From NCBI GenBank assembly GCA_023414875.1, contig JAEZMV010000009.1, positions 1 through 64,000 of the forward strand: 64,000 nt of DNA. The letters are read 5' to 3'. The stretch comes from Bacillota bacterium. Its GTDB lineage: Bacteria; Bacillota; Clostridia; Lachnospirales; Lachnospiraceae. How positions within the stretch are numbered: position 1 is the first letter of the stretch; each line of letters opens with the position of its first letter. A model generated the notes under the pieces. It made no database searches. It was not told the origin of the DNA and was given only the letters and a program-made list of their open reading frames with translations. Of the stretch, positions 45,169-54,516 are shown piece after piece. The position numbers and the translations under genes are program-made.

Positions 45169-46503
45169 ATGAGCAAATCGTTAATTAAAATAGGAGTAAT
45201 ATGTTCAACGCTTGAAGGAGAACGCATTGATTTAGCAGAACAATTTCTACATAATGCTCGTAAAACTTTGGCAGTCCATGGTTTAGAAATTGTCAATAAA
45301 GACAGTAGCTATACATTGACCGGAGAAGAAGTACTGATTCAAAGTAAACAGTGTGAAGCCTTGGGTGCAGAAGCAATAATTTATTTGATTGGCACATGGA
45401 TACTAGCAGACCATATAATAGATGCAGTTCAACGAATAAATCTACCGATAGGATTATGGGGAATTCCTGAACCAGCTTCATTTTCTTCGGTAGGAACTAA
45501 TGTTTTACATGGTGCTTTTGACGAAATGAATATAAAGCATAAGCTGTTTTATGGACATGCTGATGATAATTCAATTGCAAAGGAAATAGTAGTATTTGCT
45601 AGAGCCTGCCAATTGAAGAAAAAGTGCATGGGTGCAAGGCTGGGACTGCTTGGTGGTAGAACAATAAGCGCATACCCGACTTCAGCGGATGCAAATCAGA
45701 TAAAAGAAATGTTCGGAATCGAAGTAGAACATATAGACCAATTGGTTTTATTAGAAAAAGCCCGTGCCATACCTTTGGAGCAATCAAAAGAGGTAATACA
45801 AATTGTGAGAGACAGATATGGGAAAGTGGATGTTCCTGAGGAAATATTAATTAAATCAGCAAATGTATATTTAGCACTTAAAGAAATTCAAAAGGAATAT
45901 AAGCTAGATTTTTGTTCTGTCAAGTGTCTTGGAGAGTTTATAAATACATATACATCTTGCTGTTTAGCAGTTTCAATGCTTAATGACGAAGGGATTGTAA
46001 CTGGTTGCCAGTGTAGTATTAATGCAACTATATCTTCCTACCTATTGTCTCAACTTTCGGATGATCCGGCATATTTTGGCGATATAAATGTAGTGCTGAA
46101 AGAGGAAGGTATCGCAAGACTAATCAATTGTGGAGCGATTCCTGGAAAACTAGCTACGGACAACAAGGATATTAATATAGTAACGCAGTATGAATACATG
46201 GGCACAGGGAGAGGAGCTTGTACACTATTTTGCTGTAAACCAGGGAAAATTACTTTTGGTACATTGGGTAGGGTACATGGAAAATATGTAATGAGTATTG
46301 CCGGTGGGGAAGCGTTTACTGAACCTAAAGAAAAATTAACAGAGGTACGTAATTGGGCGCAGGGATTTGTAAAGTTGGATTGTGATCCTATGGAATTTTA
46401 TAACAATATTCGTTCTAATCACAGTACAGCCTGTTATGGAGACTTTAAGGAAGAGCTAGTTGAGTTTTGCAGACTAACAGGTGTTCAAGTGATTTTAAAT
46501 TAA
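45169..46503 (+). CDS. L-fucose/L-arabinose isomerase-like protein
   Basis: 444 residues, related to the FucI/AraA C-terminal domain family (COG2407). LGLLGGRTISAYPTSADANQ, KCLGEFINTYTSCCLAVS and GCQCSINATISSYLLSQLSD are the conserved blocks. Aldose-ketose isomerases of this fold use a metal and acidic residues. The substrate is probably the sugar-like compound imported by the neighbouring transporter. I chose the ATG at 45169 with GGTGA 4 bp upstream; in-frame ATG at 45151 is an alternative. Last gene of the operon. Confidence 0.82.
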   Translation: MSKSLIKIGVICSTLEGERIDLAEQFLHNARKTLAVHGLEIVNKDSSYTLTGEEVLIQSKQCEALGAEAIIYLIGTWILADHIIDAVQRINLPIGLWGIPEPASFSSVGTNVLHGAFDEMNIKHKLFYGHADDNSIAKEIVVFARACQLKKKCMGARLGLLGGRTISAYPTSADANQIKEMFGIEVEHIDQLVLLEKARAIPLEQSKEVIQIVRDRYGKVDVPEEILIKSANVYLALKEIQKEYKLDFCSVKCLGEFINTYTSCCLAVSMLNDEGIVTGCQCSINATISSYLLSQLSDDPAYFGDINVVLKEEGIARLINCGAIPGKLATDNKDINIVTQYEYMGTGRGACTLFCCKPGKITFGTLGRVHGKYVMSIAGGEAFTEPKEKLTEVRNWAQGFVKLDCDPMEFYNNIRSNHSTACYGDFKEELVEFCRLTGVQVILN

Positions 46504-46621
46504 TTATCATATTTATAAGAATATGCTTACTATCCTTTTTTGTAGGGAGCGTTCTAGATATAGAATGTTCCCTACTTTCGATATGTCACAAGGAAACCCA
46601 ATTGAATATGTGAAATCAAAC

Positions 46622-46676
46622 AAGATGAATTTGAAGTTTATTTATTAAAAATAGGCTTAAATTCATCTTTTTTTAT
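46622..46676 (+). terminator. Terminator of the catabolic operon
   Basis: AAGATGAATTT pairs with AAATTCATCTT across a 26-nt loop and is followed by TTTTTATTTT. A first hairpin at 46542-46575 (GTAGGGA... TCCCTAC) without T tract lies just before. Confidence 0.78.
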
Positions 46677-46713
46677 TTTCAGGTAGTTAGAAAAACGTTA
46701 AATGTAAATGAAA

Positions 46714-46849
46714 TGCAACCCGTTCCACTACAATTAACAGTTTTTGAGAAACTACAAACAGGGAGGAAACCTGCGTTTCGTTTGCAAATATTCAGTTTTC
46801 ATTTACAAATATGGCATCTCATCTTACAAACTGGCGTGTCGCTTTACAA
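46714..46849 (+). repeat. Phased T(A/G)CAA boxes upstream of the pilus promoter
   Basis: Boxes of the type TTACAAA(C/T) start at 46783, 46804, 46825 and 46845, that is about 21, 21 and 20 bp apart, and weaker copies are at 46714, 46729 and 46753. A spacing of two helical turns suits a DNA-binding protein or an architecture element. The promoter lies 100 bp downstream. Confidence 0.45.
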
Positions 46850-46944
46850 CTGACCGGAAAAAGGAGAGAAATAGCCAACAGAATAGCTTTAAGTACAGCA
46901 GTTTCCAGTAAATAACAAATATGTACTAAAAAAGGAAAAATATG

Positions 46945-46973
46945 TTTACAAATGGAAATTAATGGAGTATAAT
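46945..46973 (+). promoter_or_regulatory. Promoter of the type IV pilus operon
   Basis: TTTACA at 46945-46950, a 17-bp spacer, TATAAT at 46968-46973. Confidence 0.7.
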
Positions 46974-47053
46974 TTGTCATATCCCAAAAAATTACAAATT
47001 AAATAAAAATACGTAAAATACCTGCGCAGGAATGGAGGGAAAGGGGGCTTATT

Positions 47054-49336
47054 ATGAAGTTTTTTAAAGCGAACAATTCGTCGAATACTATGCCAATAAG
47101 AGATGATAGATTTAAGGAAAAGCAAAAAGAGAAACCTATTGATTTGAAGACAGATAAACAGGATGAAATACAAGTTGATCGGCAGAATGAAATAAAAAAA
47201 GAGAATCCAATAACTCATGAAGAAAATACGAATAATGGAGTTATGATTGTAGATGATTCTAAATTCTCGAGAAATATATTAAACGATATTCTGATAAGTG
47301 AAGGAATAAATATTATCGCCGAAGCAAAAAATGGATTAGAAGCGATAGAGATGGCAAAAGAAAAGAAACCTAAGTACATATTTCTGGATGTTGAAATGCC
47401 TATTATGGATGGATTGGGAGCTCTCCCTAAGATATTAGAGGTAAATCCAAATTCACGTATTATTATGTGCACTGCAATGGGACAAAAGAACATAATTGTA
47501 GAAGCAGCAAAAGCTGGTGCAAAGGATTATGTTTTAAAGCCATATAAAAAAGAGAACATCATGAGAGTTTTAAATATTATCATGAATTCTGAGGAACAAC
47601 AAAAAGATCGAAAGGTTATTCCGCTTGAGGACAAGATAGGTGTGGAAGGGATTTCCAATATGAATACGGATACTCCTGTTGAGTTACTAAGAGAGATACA
47701 CGATACGGAAACAGTTTACATTGATGATGAAGCTGATACAAGAGCAAAAGAAACCGCAGAGAGTATTATGTCTGAATTAGAGATGGATCTGTTAGAACAA
47801 GATAATAGGGTGAAAGATAGTATTCATGATTATAAGGAGGATTTAGTTGAACTTCTTGAATTAATAAGGGGAGAAGAAGAGATTTCGGAAAATGTTGATA
47901 GTCTAATATCTGATGATTTATTATATGAAGCTTTAGATATGAATTATGATGACCATAAAACAGAAGAGTTGTTGGTAGAACTAAATCCTGATTTTAATGA
48001 TGAATTGGATGGACTAGCTTTATACGAAGAAGAGACAATTGCTATATTAAATGATTTTGAAGAAATTGAAGAGTTAAAAATAGAAGAAGAAACAGAATTT
48101 AGCAATATAGAGGAAGAGCTTGAAGAAGATATCGATGAACTATCAGGTAATTCAGTGTCAGAGTTGGAATTTGATGAGAATGAAAATATAAAAGTAACTG
48201 AAAATGAAGTCGATCTGGAAGTTACAGCTGAAATGACTATAGAAGAGGAAGCAGAAACGGCTATGCTTCAAGAGATTGATAAAACGGAAATCGAGGAGAA
48301 ATTAGAAGTAGAAATAGAAGCTGAAAAAGAAGCAGAAAAAGAAGCAGAAAAAGAAGTAGAAATAGAAGCTGAAAAAGAAGCTGAAAAAGAAGCTGAAAAA
48401 GAAGCAGAAAAAGAAGTAGAAAAAGAAGCTGAAAAAGAAGCAGAAATAGAAGATGAAACTGCGGAGAATATAGAAGCTAGCACTGAAACAACAGTTGGAG
48501 CAGAAACCACAGAGTATATAATGGCTAATACTGAAACAACAGATAAAGCAGAAACGGCGGAGCTAGTAGATCTACAACTAGAAGAATTCTTAAAAGAAGA
48601 ATCGGAAGTAGCATCAGCGAGTGAAATAGAAGAGAACGGATTTATAGAAGAAACCGAAAGAACTTCTGAAGAAATCGATACCTCCTATACAAATGAAGCT
48701 AATGATATAGAATTTGGTAATAATTCAGACAAAGCTGAAATGATTGAATTATTGAATATACTGGAGTCGGATAAACCAAAAGTTGACTTGGCCGAAGAAG
48801 CAGTCGAGAGGATAACAGATAGTTCTTTTATCGATGAGCTACAAGAACTACAAAAAAAATATTTGGTAGACATTCTTATTCCTTATAGGAGCTTTAGCAT
48901 AATTCCTGATGATTATGAGTTTACATATTTATGGGAAAACAGGTTTCATCAAATTGAAGAGCTTTTTATAGATAGCTCGATGAATCAAAGAATATTTTTC
49001 CTGAAATCAATTGTTTTGGAGGACGAGTATTACCGAACAGATCAAGGCAATAACAAGATTATCTCAGCGATGATCACATCCTATCTGGCTTTAAGAAATC
49101 GTCTGCAACCGGAAGACAGTGGTACAGAAAAAGAAAAGATTTCACTGATTAATCAGAAAAGAATATTTTCTAGCGTTTTATTTAAAGAGAAAAGTAATGA
49201 TGCTTCTGAAGTAATTATGACGGATTTATTAAAATTAAGTGATAATAAAGACCCGAACAAATTGATTATCCGTAATAAAGGTTTATCTAATGCAATATCA
49301 GTACTGGTACAAAGTAAAGTAGAACGTGTTCTGTAA
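47054..49336 (+). CDS. Receiver-domain protein with acidic repeat, head of the pilus operon
   Basis: 760 residues. A CheY-like receiver domain (about 62-180) has the acidic pair Asp67/Asp68, phospho-acceptor Asp112 (FLDVEMPIMDG) and KPY lysine. After it come about 400 acidic residues, including an E/A/K repeat (about 420-475, units like EAEKEAEKE) encoded by 48300-48450, a tract prone to slippage. A C-terminal part (about 600-760) with YLVDILIPYRSFSIIPDDYE is folded and unknown. No output domain is recognisable. Signalling to pilus activity is inferred from its place in the operon. Confidence 0.75.
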   Translation: MKFFKANNSSNTMPIRDDRFKEKQKEKPIDLKTDKQDEIQVDRQNEIKKENPITHEENTNNGVMIVDDSKFSRNILNDILISEGINIIAEAKNGLEAIEMAKEKKPKYIFLDVEMPIMDGLGALPKILEVNPNSRIIMCTAMGQKNIIVEAAKAGAKDYVLKPYKKENIMRVLNIIMNSEEQQKDRKVIPLEDKIGVEGISNMNTDTPVELLREIHDTETVYIDDEADTRAKETAESIMSELEMDLLEQDNRVKDSIHDYKEDLVELLELIRGEEEISENVDSLISDDLLYEALDMNYDDHKTEELLVELNPDFNDELDGLALYEEETIAILNDFEEIEELKIEEETEFSNIEEELEEDIDELSGNSVSELEFDENENIKVTENEVDLEVTAEMTIEEEAETAMLQEIDKTEIEEKLEVEIEAEKEAEKEAEKEVEIEAEKEAEKEAEKEAEKEVEKEAEKEAEIEDETAENIEASTETTVGAETTEYIMANTETTDKAETAELVDLQLEEFLKEESEVASASEIEENGFIEETERTSEEIDTSYTNEANDIEFGNNSDKAEMIELLNILESDKPKVDLAEEAVERITDSSFIDELQELQKKYLVDILIPYRSFSIIPDDYEFTYLWENRFHQIEELFIDSSMNQRIFFLKSIVLEDEYYRTDQGNNKIISAMITSYLALRNRLQPEDSGTEKEKISLINQKRIFSSVLFKEKSNDASEVIMTDLLKLSDNKDPNKLIIRNKGLSNAISVLVQSKVERVL

Positions 49337-49378
49337 GTTGGCTTTAATTTTATTAAGATAAAAGGGGGATATCAAACA

Positions 49379-50329
49379 GTGTTAATTTGTACTTTGGAAC
49401 GTGATAAAATTGAAAGTTTAAGCACAATTATTGAGGATAAAAATAATCTATCTCCATTAAACAGATTTACTCCTAAGGATTGCTCCGAAGAAGATAAAGA
49501 CGTATTAATCAGAATGGGTATGGTGAATGAAGAAGGAAATATTTTGGATACAATTAAGCCAACAATAAATATTCTAACAAATCCACATGCCGTTGCTAAA
49601 TTAACATTTACCGGTGGTGTAGGAACCTATGAACATAATATAAATTATGATGCTTCCTATAAAAAGTATGTATCCTTTACTGTTATGCCAAACAAATTCT
49701 CTATTGATGATGAAACCAATCTAGAGAGTTTGATTGATACAGTTCAGGATTTTATAGGTAAGAGTAATTTAAAAAGTATTAGTATTTCTAAAAAGCTAAA
49801 TAAGAACGAAGCCTTAGTTATTGCCTCTATTATTGATATGGAGAGAAGAGCCTCCCTAAGAGCCTTTGTAGATGAGATGGCAATCAATCATAATGCATAT
49901 AACGCCAATATGATATGGAGAATTATTAACAGTACAAGTACAAGCATTCAATGGTTTGTATCCATATTGAATAAGGTGATCGGTGGGCATGCTACCTTAA
50001 CCTTACAGCAGGTACAGGAGGCATTGGAACAGTTAATAGAGAAGGAAATCGTTGTTCTAAACGGAGGACAATACCAGCTGATTGGAGAAATGTCTCAATT
50101 ATCTGACCGAATGTTAATAATAGATAATGTGCTATCGGCTCAGATCTCTAAACTGGAGGATCAAGGGATTAAAATTGCAGGCTTTACCTGTATTCAATCC
50201 GGAGTTCATGACTTGTTGTTTCTTGACTACAATGGGGAAGAGATGCTGTTAGAGACAATTACCTCAGGAAGGTTATTAGAATATCTGAAAATTATGTTAA
50301 ATTGTGAAACATATATCTCGAAACTTTAA
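49379..50329 (+). CDS. Uncharacterised protein in the pilus operon
   Basis: 316 residues, cytoplasmic, no signal peptide. Three parts: a small N-terminal segment to about residue 65, an alpha/beta region (75-160) with FTVMPNKFSIDDE, and a C-terminal half beginning MERRASLRAFVDEM that looks helical. I do not recognise it. The start is a GTG at 49379 with AAGGGGG upstream. It stands between the receiver-domain gene and pilB, 17 bp before pilB, so it probably belongs to the machine. Confidence 0.55.
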   Translation: MLICTLERDKIESLSTIIEDKNNLSPLNRFTPKDCSEEDKDVLIRMGMVNEEGNILDTIKPTINILTNPHAVAKLTFTGGVGTYEHNINYDASYKKYVSFTVMPNKFSIDDETNLESLIDTVQDFIGKSNLKSISISKKLNKNEALVIASIIDMERRASLRAFVDEMAINHNAYNANMIWRIINSTSTSIQWFVSILNKVIGGHATLTLQQVQEALEQLIEKEIVVLNGGQYQLIGEMSQLSDRMLIIDNVLSAQISKLEDQGIKIAGFTCIQSGVHDLLFLDYNGEEMLLETITSGRLLEYLKIMLNCETYISKL

Positions 50330-50346
50330 TATGGCTTACTTGTTAG

Positions 50347-52062
50347 GTGGGGGTGGCAGACATAGAACGGAATAAGAAGAAGATCGGTGATTTACTTGAA
50401 GAAGCGGGCCTCATTACAGAAGAACAATTACAGGAAGCACTGAATATACAAAAGAAGACAGGCGGTAGACTGGGACGTATTCTAATAGATTGTAATTATG
50501 TGAATGAAACACAGGTCCTGGAGGTCCTAGAATTCCAGTTGGGAATTCCGTTTATTGATCTGAATAATGTTAAGATAACTCCGGATATTCAAAGATTGAT
50601 ACCCTACCAATTGGTAAAACGACATAATGTGGTACCGGTTAAAGTAGAATTAAAATTATTATATGTTGCTATGGAGGATCCCCTTAACTTTGTTGTAATT
50701 GAGGATTTAAGAATGGCAACGAACTATGAGATTGCTCCTGTTATTTCATTTAAGGGTGCAATAACTAGTACGATTAACAGACTTTATGGTAATGAGTCCT
50801 CGGATAAAGCGCTAAAGGAATTTCAGAAAGAAGCAAGCGCATTTACAGAGACGAATAAATTAGACTTGGATAATCAGTCTCTAGAAGTTGATAGTGCGCC
50901 AATTGTTCGATTGGTTAACTCAACCATTGAGCAGGCAGTAGCTGAGGGGGCCAGTGATATACATATTGAACCGTTGGAAAAAGAGATTAGGATCAGATAT
51001 CGAATTGACGGTAAACTCCATTTGTCCAAGAACCTGCCGAAAACAGCACTTTCTGCGGTCGTAACTCGTATTAAGATCTTGTCCGGTTTGGATATAGCAG
51101 AAAAAAGAGTGCCGCAGGATGGACGCTGCGATTTTAAGATTAAAGATAAGGTTTATAACCTCAGAATTTCAATTCTTCCTACCGTTCACGGAGAAAAGGT
51201 TGTAATGCGTGTTCTTGATAAAATGAATTTCCTGATACCTAAGGAAAAGCTAGGATTTACACCGGATAACCTAAAAAAATTTAATCAGCTTCTTAGTAAT
51301 CCGAATGGAATTATACTGATCACTGGTCCTACCGGTAGCGGTAAATCAACCACTCTGTATACAATGCTCAGTGAGCTGAATAAAGTAACTGATAATATTA
51401 CCACGGTAGAAGATCCGGTAGAATACGTCATTGACGGATTAAATCAGGTACAAGTAAATGTGAAGGCGGGCCTTTCTTTTGCAGGCGCATTAAGATCCTT
51501 CTTAAGACAGGATCCTGATGTTATCATGCTTGGTGAAATTCGAGACGGCGAAACAGTGGATGTGGCACTTCGAGCAGCAATAACAGGTCATCTCGTATTA
51601 AGTACTCTTCATACGAATGACGCAGTCAGCTCCATATCCAGACTTATTGATATGGGTGTGGCACCCTATCTGATCGGAGTGGCTTTAATGGGAGTAATCT
51701 CACAAAGATTAGTTCGCAGACTATGTCCGAACTGTTCTGTTTCCTATGAACCGGGAGAGCATGAGCTACGATATCTTGGTATTCGTGGTGGGAAATATAC
51801 ATTTAAAAAGGCTTGCGGATGTTCTTATTGTAACAATACCGGGTATAAGGGGCGTCTCGCAGTACATGAAATATTATTACTCAATAAGGGGCATCGAGAT
51901 TTGATTGCCAGAGATGCGACTATGAATGAGATCCAGAACTATTCCTTAAAAACCGGTATGACAACTTTGAAGGATGAATGTATCAGGCTTCTAATGGATG
52001 GCGTTACCTCCTTTGATGAAGTAATGGATATTACCTATACACAGGAATATGTCAAGGATTAG
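50347..52062 (+). CDS. pilB: Type IV pilus assembly ATPase PilB (GspE family)
   Basis: 571 residues. An N-terminal MshEN domain (12-64) is followed by the GspE catalytic part: Walker A GPTGSGKSTT (about 328-337), Asp box and Walker B MLGEIRDGETVD, His box AAITGHLVLSTLHTND, and a tetracysteine zinc site (CPNC and CSYC, near 461-498). PilB powers pilus extension. The MshEN repeats match the c-di-GMP-binding pattern. Start GTG at 50347 after TTAGG is the best choice; another GTG at 50353 is in frame. Confidence 0.95.
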   Translation: MGVADIERNKKKIGDLLEEAGLITEEQLQEALNIQKKTGGRLGRILIDCNYVNETQVLEVLEFQLGIPFIDLNNVKITPDIQRLIPYQLVKRHNVVPVKVELKLLYVAMEDPLNFVVIEDLRMATNYEIAPVISFKGAITSTINRLYGNESSDKALKEFQKEASAFTETNKLDLDNQSLEVDSAPIVRLVNSTIEQAVAEGASDIHIEPLEKEIRIRYRIDGKLHLSKNLPKTALSAVVTRIKILSGLDIAEKRVPQDGRCDFKIKDKVYNLRISILPTVHGEKVVMRVLDKMNFLIPKEKLGFTPDNLKKFNQLLSNPNGIILITGPTGSGKSTTLYTMLSELNKVTDNITTVEDPVEYVIDGLNQVQVNVKAGLSFAGALRSFLRQDPDVIMLGEIRDGETVDVALRAAITGHLVLSTLHTNDAVSSISRLIDMGVAPYLIGVALMGVISQRLVRRLCPNCSVSYEPGEHELRYLGIRGGKYTFKKACGCSYCNNTGYKGRLAVHEILLLNKGHRDLIARDATMNEIQNYSLKTGMTTLKDECIRLLMDGVTSFDEVMDITYTQEYVKD

Positions 52063-52077
52063 GACAAGGAGACAGAT

Positions 52078-53130
52078 ATGAATACAAATGAGATGCTTGA
52101 AAAAGCCGTACAAATGAAAGCTTCTGATTTACATATTACAACAGGAGTACCCGGAACTGTTCGAGTCCACGGTAAACTCGGATACATTAATGAAGTTATA
52201 TTAACCCCTGCAGATACCAAACAGATTGTCAGGGATCTTACCAACGAAAGCCAGTGGGAGAAATTAAATAAGGTTGGAGAAGTGGATTTTTCCTATTCAC
52301 TTCCCGGATTAAAGCGATTCCGCGTGAATGCATATCGACAAAGGGGAACCTATAGTGTTGCTTTAAGATTGGTGAATTCATCCATACCATTGTTTCAAGA
52401 TCTGGGACTGCCACCTGTAATAAAAGATCTGGCGCAGAGAAACAGTGGACTCATCTTAGTTACAGGCCCGACAGGAAGCGGCAAATCAACTACTCTGGCC
52501 AGTATGATTGATGAAATAAACAAAACAAAGGATAGGCATATCATTACCCTGGAGGATCCAATTGAATATTTATTTAAACACAATAAAAGTATCATTGACC
52601 AAAGGGAGATAGGACATGATACCCTCAGCTTTAGCAATGCCTTAAGGGCATCCCTGAGACAGGATCCAGATATCATTCTTGTAGGTGAGATGAGAGATTT
52701 TGAGACGATTTCCATTGCGTTAACTGCTGCGGAGACAGGACATCTGGTACTAAGTACCCTACATACGGTTGGCGCGGTCAATACCATAGACCGTATCATC
52801 GATGTATTTCCGTCTAATGCGCAACAGCAAGTTCGTGTGCAGCTAGCTATGACCTTACAAGGGGTCATATCCCAGCAGTTATTGACCACAGTAGATCAGA
52901 ACGCAAGAGTATCCGCTGTCGAAGTTATGGTGGTAAATCCTGCAGTTCGAAATCTCATTCGCGAGGGTAAGATCCAACAGCTTACCAGTACCATTCAAAC
53001 CAATTCAAAAATTGGTATGAAGACGATGGATGATGCTTTGGCAGACCTATTTAAGAAAGGGCGAATCACAAGAGAAGATGCTCTTCTTCATTGTGTGGAT
53101 TACGAATACTTAAATAAGCTTATGCTTTAA
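52078..53130 (+). CDS. pilT: Pilus retraction ATPase PilT
   Basis: 350 residues, normal for PilT. Walker A GPTGSGKST at 130-138, Walker B ILVGEMRDFETI, the AVRNLIREGK motif (near 290) needed for retraction, and no zinc site distinguish it from PilB. It drives pilus disassembly and thus twitching movement. It starts 15 bp after pilB, ribosome binding site AAGGAGA. Confidence 0.97.
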   Translation: MNTNEMLEKAVQMKASDLHITTGVPGTVRVHGKLGYINEVILTPADTKQIVRDLTNESQWEKLNKVGEVDFSYSLPGLKRFRVNAYRQRGTYSVALRLVNSSIPLFQDLGLPPVIKDLAQRNSGLILVTGPTGSGKSTTLASMIDEINKTKDRHIITLEDPIEYLFKHNKSIIDQREIGHDTLSFSNALRASLRQDPDIILVGEMRDFETISIALTAAETGHLVLSTLHTVGAVNTIDRIIDVFPSNAQQQVRVQLAMTLQGVISQQLLTTVDQNARVSAVEVMVVNPAVRNLIREGKIQQLTSTIQTNSKIGMKTMDDALADLFKKGRITREDALLHCVDYEYLNKLML

Positions 53131-53154
53131 ATACTAAGGATTAGAGGTGATGGG

Positions 53155-54360
53155 ATGCCAAAGTATCATTATAAAGCGATGAATATGTCAGGCAGTAATA
53201 TTGAAGGGATATATGAAGGTTCAAACAAGCAGGCAGTCGTAGAGATGATCAGACAAAAATCATTTTATCCTCTTGAAATTAAAGAAGTTGTTGAAAGAAA
53301 AGAGATAGAGATTACTTTCTTATCCAAGATAAAGTCAAAAGATATTTCACTATTCTGTAAGCAATTTGCATCCATATTAAAAGCAGGAGTACCCTTAATC
53401 CAATGTCTTAATATGTTGAGTGAGCAGACAGAGAATAAAGGTTTAAAAAATATACTCAAAAATGTAAGTGAAGAAATTCAAAAGGGAAGTAGTTTATCCC
53501 AAGCCATGACCTTGCATGAGAAGAAACTCCCCTCTATTTTAATTAATATGGTAAGGGCTGGTGAGGTAAGCGGTACCTTGGACGATTCATTAGAATTAAT
53601 GGCAGTACACTTTGAAAAGGAAAATAAATTAAACCAGAAGGTTAAAAGTGCTATGATGTACCCGATTGTAATCTCGGTGGTAGCTGTAGCAGTCGTGTGT
53701 TTGCTATTAATCAAAGTTGTTCCTATGTTTGCAACAATGTTTACTGAATCAGGTGCAAAGCTCCCGGGACCGACTAAAATGCTGATTGATATGAGCGATT
53801 TTCTAAAAGAAAACGGTCTAATTGTATTATTAGTCATTATCGTAATAGGCATCATGATTAAATTATTTCTATCAGGGGAAGCCGGTAGACTGGCTTTTCA
53901 TAAATCATTGTTAAGGCTTCCTTTGATCGGTAAGTTTCAGATTAAAACCATCGCGGCAAGATTCGCAAGAACTCTAGCAACCTTAATGAGTACAGGTGTA
54001 TCTATCACGGAGGCACTGGAGATTACAGGAAGAGTGGTTACTAATACCTATGCCCGGAATGGCTTGCGAACAGTGGAAGAGCAAGTAAAGCAAGGAAAAG
54101 GTCTTTATGAACCGATTAAGTCCCTCATGATTTTCCCTCCCATGATTCAGAATATGATTATGCTTGGGGAACAATCCGGTACTTTGGACCATATGCTCCT
54201 TAAAGCAGCAGATTTTTATGAAGAGGAGGTGGATCGTGAGGTTCAAAATCTTACCTCGTTGATGGAGCCTGCAATCATCGTAGTACTGGGTGGAATTATC
54301 GGATTTATTGTATTATCGATTGCGTTGCCGATGTTTAGCATGGCGAATTTTGCTGCATAA
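53155..54360 (+). CDS. pilC: Inner membrane platform protein PilC (GspF family)
   Basis: 401 residues. Two T2SSF domains (about 65-190 and 268-390), each of mostly cytoplasmic helices with three membrane helices at about 165-190, 218-240 and 372-396. It connects the ATPase to the growing pilus. Motif ARFARTLATLMSTGVSITEAL is the usual second-domain start. Ribosome binding site GAGGTGATGG. Confidence 0.95.
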   Translation: MPKYHYKAMNMSGSNIEGIYEGSNKQAVVEMIRQKSFYPLEIKEVVERKEIEITFLSKIKSKDISLFCKQFASILKAGVPLIQCLNMLSEQTENKGLKNILKNVSEEIQKGSSLSQAMTLHEKKLPSILINMVRAGEVSGTLDDSLELMAVHFEKENKLNQKVKSAMMYPIVISVVAVAVVCLLLIKVVPMFATMFTESGAKLPGPTKMLIDMSDFLKENGLIVLLVIIVIGIMIKLFLSGEAGRLAFHKSLLRLPLIGKFQIKTIAARFARTLATLMSTGVSITEALEITGRVVTNTYARNGLRTVEEQVKQGKGLYEPIKSLMIFPPMIQNMIMLGEQSGTLDHMLLKAADFYEEEVDREVQNLTSLMEPAIIVVLGGIIGFIVLSIALPMFSMANFAA

Positions 54361-54439
54361 ATTACCAACCTGATTATATGTGGTAATAAAATTAAGGTAC
54401 GGGTGACATAATTCAGATTAATATCATGAGGTGAATTAT

Positions 54440-54484
54440 ATGCATAATGGCGCCCGACCAATTAATTATGGTAGTAAATTGTAA
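54440..54484 (+). CDS. Possible 14-residue ORF before the pilin gene
   Basis: An ATG with GAGGTGA at 8 bp upstream is followed by 14 codons (MHNGARPINYGSKL) and TAA. It may be a leader peptide or a remnant, or chance. No similar peptide comes to mind. Confidence 0.25.
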   Translation: MHNGARPINYGSKL

Positions 54485-54516
54485 TACAATTTTATAATAA
54501 AAAGGAGAGAGAAAGT

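Larger units (their letters stand above)
46504..47053. other. Intergenic region: operon terminators, spaced TACAA boxes, pilus promoter
   Basis: Left part: two hairpins ending the catabolic operon (46542-46575 and 46622-46676). Middle (46714-46849): a series of T(A/G)CAA boxes about 20 bp apart. Right part: promoter at 46945-46973 and a leader of about 75 nt that ends in AGGGGGC before the pilus gene. No gene was seen. Confidence 0.55.

Noticed and set aside
48268..48510. Ser-rich antisense frame opposite the E/K repeat
   Set aside because: It is the mirror image of the repetitive GAA-rich coding sequence of the receiver protein and has no ribosome binding site.
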